DNA of 64,000 bases from NCBI GenBank assembly GCA_039816045.1, contig JBCBYB010000010.1, forward strand, positions 1-64,000. The letters are read 5' to 3'. Position 1 is the stretch's first letter, and each line of letters starts with the position of its first letter. The translations under genes and the position numbers were made by a program. Positions 61,301 through 64,000 of this stretch are shown here, piece by piece. Origin of the DNA: Thermohalobaculum sp039816045 (lineage in GTDB: Bacteria > Pseudomonadota > Alphaproteobacteria > Rhodobacterales > Rhodobacteraceae). Under the pieces are notes generated by a model, which had not been told where the DNA came from, did not search any database, and saw only the letters and a program-made list of their open reading frames with translations.

Positions 61301-62602
61301 GATCTGGTTGAACTCGGTCTGCTCGACCCCGATGCCTACGCCCAGAACCTCTCGGGCTCGGACCTGCCGATCGAGGAAGCCCAGGAAGTCACCGACGGCG
61401 ATCCGGTTGCCGACACCGCGGCGGCTGGCACGTTCTCGGCCTCGCTGGATGCCGAGACCAACACGCTGACCGTCGATGGCACCTTCGCGGATCTCTCGGG
61501 CGCGCTGTCGCCGGTTGGCGGTGAGGATGCGTTCGGCAATGCCGAGAGCGCTGTTCACGTGCACCTCGGCGATGCCGGGTCCAATGGCGGGATCGTGTTC
61601 AACCTCACGGTCACCGACAATGGCGACGGCTCGGGCAGCTTCACCGGTTCGCAGGCGCTTAGCGACGAGCAGGCTGCGGCTGCGGCGGCAGAGGGGCTCT
61701 ATGTCAACCTGCACACCGAGACCAACCCGGCCGGTGAGCTGCGCGGTCAGATCATCCTGGATGAGGCCGAACTGGCCGATCCGGGCCTCGAGCGTCTGAT
61801 CGTCTCCACCATCGATGGCGACACCGATGGCGACGGCGATATCGACCAGCTCCACAGCTTCGGCTCGCGTTCGTTCACCATCTGGGATGCATCCGGCAAT
61901 GTGGTGTTCGATAGCGGCGATGAGATGGAGAGCATCATTGCCAACATCGCGCCCGAGCGGTTCAACGATGACGACGGTGAGCTCGGCCAGAACCGCTCCG
62001 ACGCCAAGGGCCCGGAGCCGGAGGCCATCGCGGTTGGCGAAATCGGCGCACAGACCTATGCCTTTATCGGTGCCGAGCGCGACAGCGGCGTCTTCATCTA
62101 CAACATCACCGACCCGGCGGATGCCCGCTTCGTGAGCTATCTCGACGGGTTCGAGACCAGCAACATCGGGCCGGAGACCATCGCCTTCATCGGTGAGGAC
62201 GAGAGCGAGACGGGCAACGCCCAGATCGCGGTCGCCTACGAGATCTCGGGCACCACGGTGGTCTACGATCTCGACCGTCTGGCGAGCGACGAGACGACCG
62301 AGGACTTCTACACGGTCGCCCTCGGCCGCTCGGTGGACATCGACGGCTACGACTTCTGGTCGGACGTGCTCGACATCTCGTCGGATGCGCTGCTGGCCGA
62401 GGCCTTCGAGGTGTCGAACGAGTTCCAGTCCTCCATCGACGGTCTGTCGGACGAGGACGCGATCAACCTCGTCACCAACAACGCCCTGGGCCGCGATGCG
62501 ACCGAGGCGGAGCAGACCGCGGCGGCCGATCTGATCGCCCAGGACGGCTTCTCCGCGCTGTTCCTCGAGCTGCTGGACGGCAGCTTCGACACGATCGCCT
62601 GA
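58307..62602 (+). CDS. large secreted nucleotidase/phosphatase-like protein with propeller, nested CHRD and DUF4214 domains
   Basis: 1431 residues from ATG 58307 (the upstream extension is not family-like). Domains: a calcineurin-type metallophosphatase region (about 1–340) with LHASDLEGG, LLSAGDNY and VGNHEFDSG; the UshA-type GHSH metal motif is replaced by AGGSDT. A 5'-nucleotidase C-terminal domain follows (about 410–650; NFGNLTADANLA, KNGGGIRA). Then a choice-of-anchor-I beta propeller (about 700–1325), interrupted by a CHRD domain (about 1037–1146; VHVHLGDAGSNGG, TNPAGELRGQI). Last is DUF4214 (about 1330–1428; FYTVALGRSVDIDGYDFW, then ALGRDATEAEQ). No N-terminal signal is seen; the acidic composition and DUF4214 suggest type I secretion. 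Probable role: releasing phosphate from nucleotides outside the cell. A terminator follows at 62625. Confidence 0.85.
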   Translation: MFTLQILHASDLEGGVDAIANAPNFAAVVDALEADAETNGFGSVLLSAGDNYIPGPFFNASQFIGDQVFTDTYNALFADELGDEQLSRVGDGRGYADIAIMNIIGFDASAVGNHEFDSGPDTFESIIEEALDDNTVDGSFGESLADIEHFGAQFPYLSANLDFSESSDLGNLFTDEILPSTDYQTPPDSLLSGGGANPFKLAASTIVETDGEQIGVIGATTQRVESISSTGAVTDVTGGEDDMEALAAVLQPEVDRLIAEGLNKVILVSHLQDINLETELAGLLSGVDVIIAGGSDTRLADDDDRLREGDEADDTYPVLSTDADGNPIAIVSTDGEYSYVGRLVIDFDENGNIVPDSIDSTQSGAFATDDQGVVDVTGAATAEDAIAASESASLVQTLTDAVATEVNESDGTVFGESEVFLDGRRESVRTQETNFGNLTADANLAAAQSVDPDVVVSLKNGGGIRAQIGEIDGETGELLPPQANPASGKLEGQVSELDIQNALRFDNGLVVVDLSAADLKIILEHAVASSGPGSTPGQFPQVGGVLFSFDPEGTAQELDDDGNVTTPGTRIQSIALIDGDGNPTEVIVEDGAVVDGAPESIKVVTLDFLAGDEGDLTGGDGYPYRALSPTVVDLGMGEQAALQDFLSENHPIDGGTPFTTAEVDAALDSRIQDLSVRSDSVDAPAARDELTATINTVFQGDSDPEDEDSPEGASEVVDADGGFLYVTNGNLDRIDIFALDGTEALRFIDLTTLPGYDGVQSVAAGGGLIVAVVDVEPTDGVPNNGIAALYDAETLELITTVETGNLPDSVSISPDGTIIAIANEGEFNSESDLTTDAAGTVTLIDVEDLDNIDSVEIGFDGVDTSALRTLPGVDAALDIEPEFTTITADNSTLFVSLQENNGIAQFDLTPDTGPVLVGVIDAGTVDHSVEGFGIDSTDDEVIDIETRDVLGLRMPDAITTAEIGGSLYILGANEGDGRGDGFDDDGNVVPNGDEARVGDLVELGLLDPDAYAQNLSGSDLPIEEAQEVTDGDPVADTAAAGTFSASLDAETNTLTVDGTFADLSGALSPVGGEDAFGNAESAVHVHLGDAGSNGGIVFNLTVTDNGDGSGSFTGSQALSDEQAAAAAAEGLYVNLHTETNPAGELRGQIILDEAELADPGLERLIVSTIDGDTDGDGDIDQLHSFGSRSFTIWDASGNVVFDSGDEMESIIANIAPERFNDDDGELGQNRSDAKGPEPEAIAVGEIGAQTYAFIGAERDSGVFIYNITDPADARFVSYLDGFETSNIGPETIAFIGEDESETGNAQIAVAYEISGTTVVYDLDRLASDETTEDFYTVALGRSVDIDGYDFWSDVLDISSDALLAEAFEVSNEFQSSIDGLSDEDAINLVTNNALGRDATEAEQTAAADLIAQDGFSALFLELLDGSFDTIA

Positions 62603-62622
62603 TCGGGTTTGCAGAGATGGAG

Positions 62623-62647
62623 AAGGGCGCCTCCGGGCGCCCTTTTT
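62623..62647 (+). terminator. rho-independent terminator after the nucleotidase gene
   Basis: AAGGGCGCC (62623–62631) pairs with GGCGCCCTT (62636–62644) around TCCG, followed by a T run to 62647. Confidence 0.9.
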
Positions 62648-62672
62648 CGTTGGCCCGCAAGAGGGCGCAAAC

Positions 62673-62699
62673 AAAAACGCCGGCCACGAGGGCCGGCGT
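62673..62699 (-). terminator. rho-independent terminator after tsf
   Basis: Read on the minus strand, ACGCCGGCC (62699–62691) pairs with GGCCGGCGT (62685–62677), followed by TTTT. It ends the rpsB-tsf unit and faces the nucleotidase terminator. Confidence 0.88.
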
Positions 62700-62719
62700 C
62701 TCTGCGTCTGTGGAGCGGA

Positions 62720-63601
62720 TCAGCTGCCGAGGGTCTTGGCAACCTCAGCGGCGAAATCCTCCTCTTCCTTCTCGATGCCCTCGCCGACCTCGAACCGGAC
62801 AAAGCCGGTGATGGTCGCGCCCGCATCGGAGGCAGCCTGTGCCACGGTCTTGTCCGGGTCCACGACAAAGGATTGGTTCAGAAGGGTAATTTCGGCCAGG
62901 AACTTTTTCATGCGGCCCACGATCATCTTCTCGATGACCGCCTCGGGCTTACCGCTTTCGCGCGCGATGTCCATCTGGACCTGCTTTTCCTTCTCGACCA
63001 CCGCCGGGTCGAGGGCCTCTTCGTTCAGCGCCTGGGGCCGCGGATCGGCGGCAGCCACGTGCATGGCCACCTGACGACCGAAGGCCGCGTCGCCGCCCTC
63101 CATTGCAACCAGCACGCCGATCTTGCCCATGCCGTCGGTGACTGCGTTGTGGACATAGGTGACCACGCTCGCGCCTTCGAGCTTGGCCATCCGGCGCAGC
63201 GTCATGTTCTCGCCGATGGTGGCGACCTTGTCCGTGACGATCTCACCCACGGTCTTGCCGCCCATCGGGGCTGCCGACAGGGCCGCGGTATCGCCCACGG
63301 TGAGGGCTGTCTTGGCAATCTCGCCGACCATGCCCTGGAACTCGGCATTGCGCGCCACGAAGTCAGTCTCGGAGTTCACCTCGACCGCAACGCCCGTGCC
63401 GCCCTCGACCGCCACCGCAACCAGACCCTCGGCCGCCGTCCGGCCTGATTTCTTAGCCGCCTTGGCCAGACCCTTGGTGCGCAGCCAGTCGACCGCCGCC
63501 TCCATATCGCCGTCGTTTTCGGTCAGCGCCTTCTTGGCGTCCATCATGCCCGCGCCCGTCTGGTCGCGCAGCGCCTTCACCATCGTGGCCGTAATCGCCA
63601 T
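62720..63601 (-). CDS. tsf: translation elongation factor Ts
   Basis: 293 residues from ATG 63601 with GAGGAGA nearby. EF-Ts exchanges GDP for GTP on EF-Tu. Seen: the UBA-like N-terminal domain with VKALRDQTGAGMMDAKKAL (about 9–27), the TDFVARNAEFQGM motif (about 80–92) that contacts EF-Tu, and a C-terminal VAAADPRPQALNEEALDP dimer domain. Complete and standard. It follows rpsB after 98 bases that hold a small hairpin, the usual S2-Ts operon order. Confidence 0.97.
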   Translation of the reverse strand: MAITATMVKALRDQTGAGMMDAKKALTENDGDMEAAVDWLRTKGLAKAAKKSGRTAAEGLVAVAVEGGTGVAVEVNSETDFVARNAEFQGMVGEIAKTALTVGDTAALSAAPMGGKTVGEIVTDKVATIGENMTLRRMAKLEGASVVTYVHNAVTDGMGKIGVLVAMEGGDAAFGRQVAMHVAAADPRPQALNEEALDPAVVEKEKQVQMDIARESGKPEAVIEKMIVGRMKKFLAEITLLNQSFVVDPDKTVAQAASDAGATITGFVRFEVGEGIEKEEEDFAAEVAKTLGS

Positions 63602-63670
63602 TGCTCGGTCTCCTCATTGCCCCGGGCACAGGCTCAGCCGGCCCGAGCGTTCCGTATCGCAGTTCTGTGA

Positions 63671-63691
63671 CGGAGGCGCGACAGGCCTCCG
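63671..63691 (-). promoter_or_regulatory. rpsB–tsf intercistronic hairpin
   Basis: CGGAGGC (63671–63677) and GCCTCCG (63685–63691) make a perfect 7-bp stem with a 7-base loop between the two cistrons. It lacks a T run, so it more likely adjusts the ratio of the two transcripts than terminates. Confidence 0.4.
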
Positions 63692-63699
63692 CAAGCGGC

Positions 63700-64000
63700 T
63701 CAGACGGTGGGTGTGCTGCCCTCGGCCGGCGGATTGATCGCGGCACCCGGATCACCCTCGAGGCCAAGCTCGGCGCCCGGGTTCTCCGCTGCGCCAGGAT
63801 CTTCGCCCAGATCCTCCATGGGCAGATCCTCGAGCTCGCCGAGATCGAAGCCCGCGGCCCCCATCTGGCTCGCCATGCCGTCGATGATCGCCTGAGCCGA
63901 CAGATCGCAATAGAGCGAGATCGCCCGCGCCGCGTCGTCATTGCCTGGGATCGGGAAGCTCACGCCGTCCGGATCGGAGTTGCTGTCGAGCACCGCCACC
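63700..64000 (-). CDS. rpsB: 30S ribosomal protein S2, C-terminal part (cut by window edge)
   Basis: The last 99 residues of S2; the rest lies beyond 64000. Seen: AVLDSNSDPDGVSFPIPGND-type ending of the S2 core, with ISLYCDLSAQAIIDGM, followed by a long acidic, Pro/Gly-rich tail (about 55 residues, with repeated PGAxxN) typical of alphaproteobacterial S2. The stop is at 63700. Confidence 0.95.
   Translation of the reverse strand, partial: VAVLDSNSDPDGVSFPIPGNDDAARAISLYCDLSAQAIIDGMASQMGAAGFDLGELEDLPMEDLGEDPGAAENPGAELGLEGDPGAAINPPAEGSTPTV

Noticed and set aside
59831..62674. 947-residue reverse-strand open frame
   Set aside because: It is the exact antisense of the nucleotidase gene. High GC and codon bias leave such frames open, it has no family likeness and no ribosome binding site, and the sense protein has clear domains.
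1..64000. tRNA, rRNA, CRISPR, insertion sequence or prophage
   Set aside because: I looked for cloverleaf-like, repeat-spacer and transposase-like sequence and saw none that could be supported.

Overview
The window is a GC-rich chromosomal segment from an alphaproteobacterium, most likely Rhodobacterales (Rhodobacter/Roseobacter group). This rests on the gene order amidase–rnpB–mraZ–dcw cluster–lpxC–bamD–recN, an A-type RNase P RNA, a long-linker FtsZ, and the protein families seen. It contains no insertion sequence, CRISPR array, tRNA or rRNA that I can support.

Region 1 (1–11.4 kb) is metabolic. It holds a DAO/GcvT-type FAD oxidoreductase (frameshifted here), a short-chain dehydrogenase behind a pair of palindromic operator-like sites, a PLP-dependent aromatic-amino-acid-type decarboxylase, a decayed nucleoside-kinase-like gene, xanthine phosphoribosyltransferase (gpt), a LysE-type exporter, a non-pyrrolysine MttB-family methyltransferase, a membrane-anchored alpha/beta hydrolase, a DksA/TraR zinc-finger protein and cysE. 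Region 2 (11.4–16.9 kb) is an exopolysaccharide locus: an initiating sugar transferase, a Wzc-like BY-kinase, a PPP-type phosphatase and a Wza-like export lipoprotein.

Region 3 (17.0–41.9 kb) is the cell-envelope and division block. An AmpD-like amidase (broken at a G/C homopolymer) and rnpB lead into mraZ-rsmH-ftsL-ftsI-murE-murF-mraY-[orphan exported protein]-murD-ftsW-murG, then murC-murB-ddl-ftsQ-ftsA-ftsZ, a terminator, lpxC, bamD and recN. Most cistrons overlap by 1–13 bases. Upstream of mraZ lies a 10-bp-periodic array of TCCC(A/T) boxes, TGGGA on the other strand, as expected for MraZ autoregulation, followed by a structured leader. The orphan gene between mraY and murD is coupled to both neighbours by overlapping start and stop codons.

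Region 4 (41.9–64 kb) is mixed: a GlcD-like FAD oxidase, a thioesterase, a coiled-coil protein, a Tat-exported DUF3500 protein, a four-gene operon of a PpiC-like foldase with three HupE/UreJ-type membrane proteins, a CLC chloride channel, an interrupted DUF1877 gene, tamA-tamB, a 1431-residue secreted nucleotidase-like protein with a CHRD domain nested in a propeller, and the tsf/rpsB translation genes running in from the right edge.

Four genes carry lesions (191–2655, 5026–5492, 17060–17828, 50914–51552). Two sit at G/C-rich runs and may be sequencing errors; the 5-kb one looks like a real internal deletion. The most unusual leads are the orphan dcw gene, the HupE cluster, the multidomain nucleotidase, and two leader hairpins that bury ribosome binding sites (upstream of the decarboxylase and of the MttB homologue).
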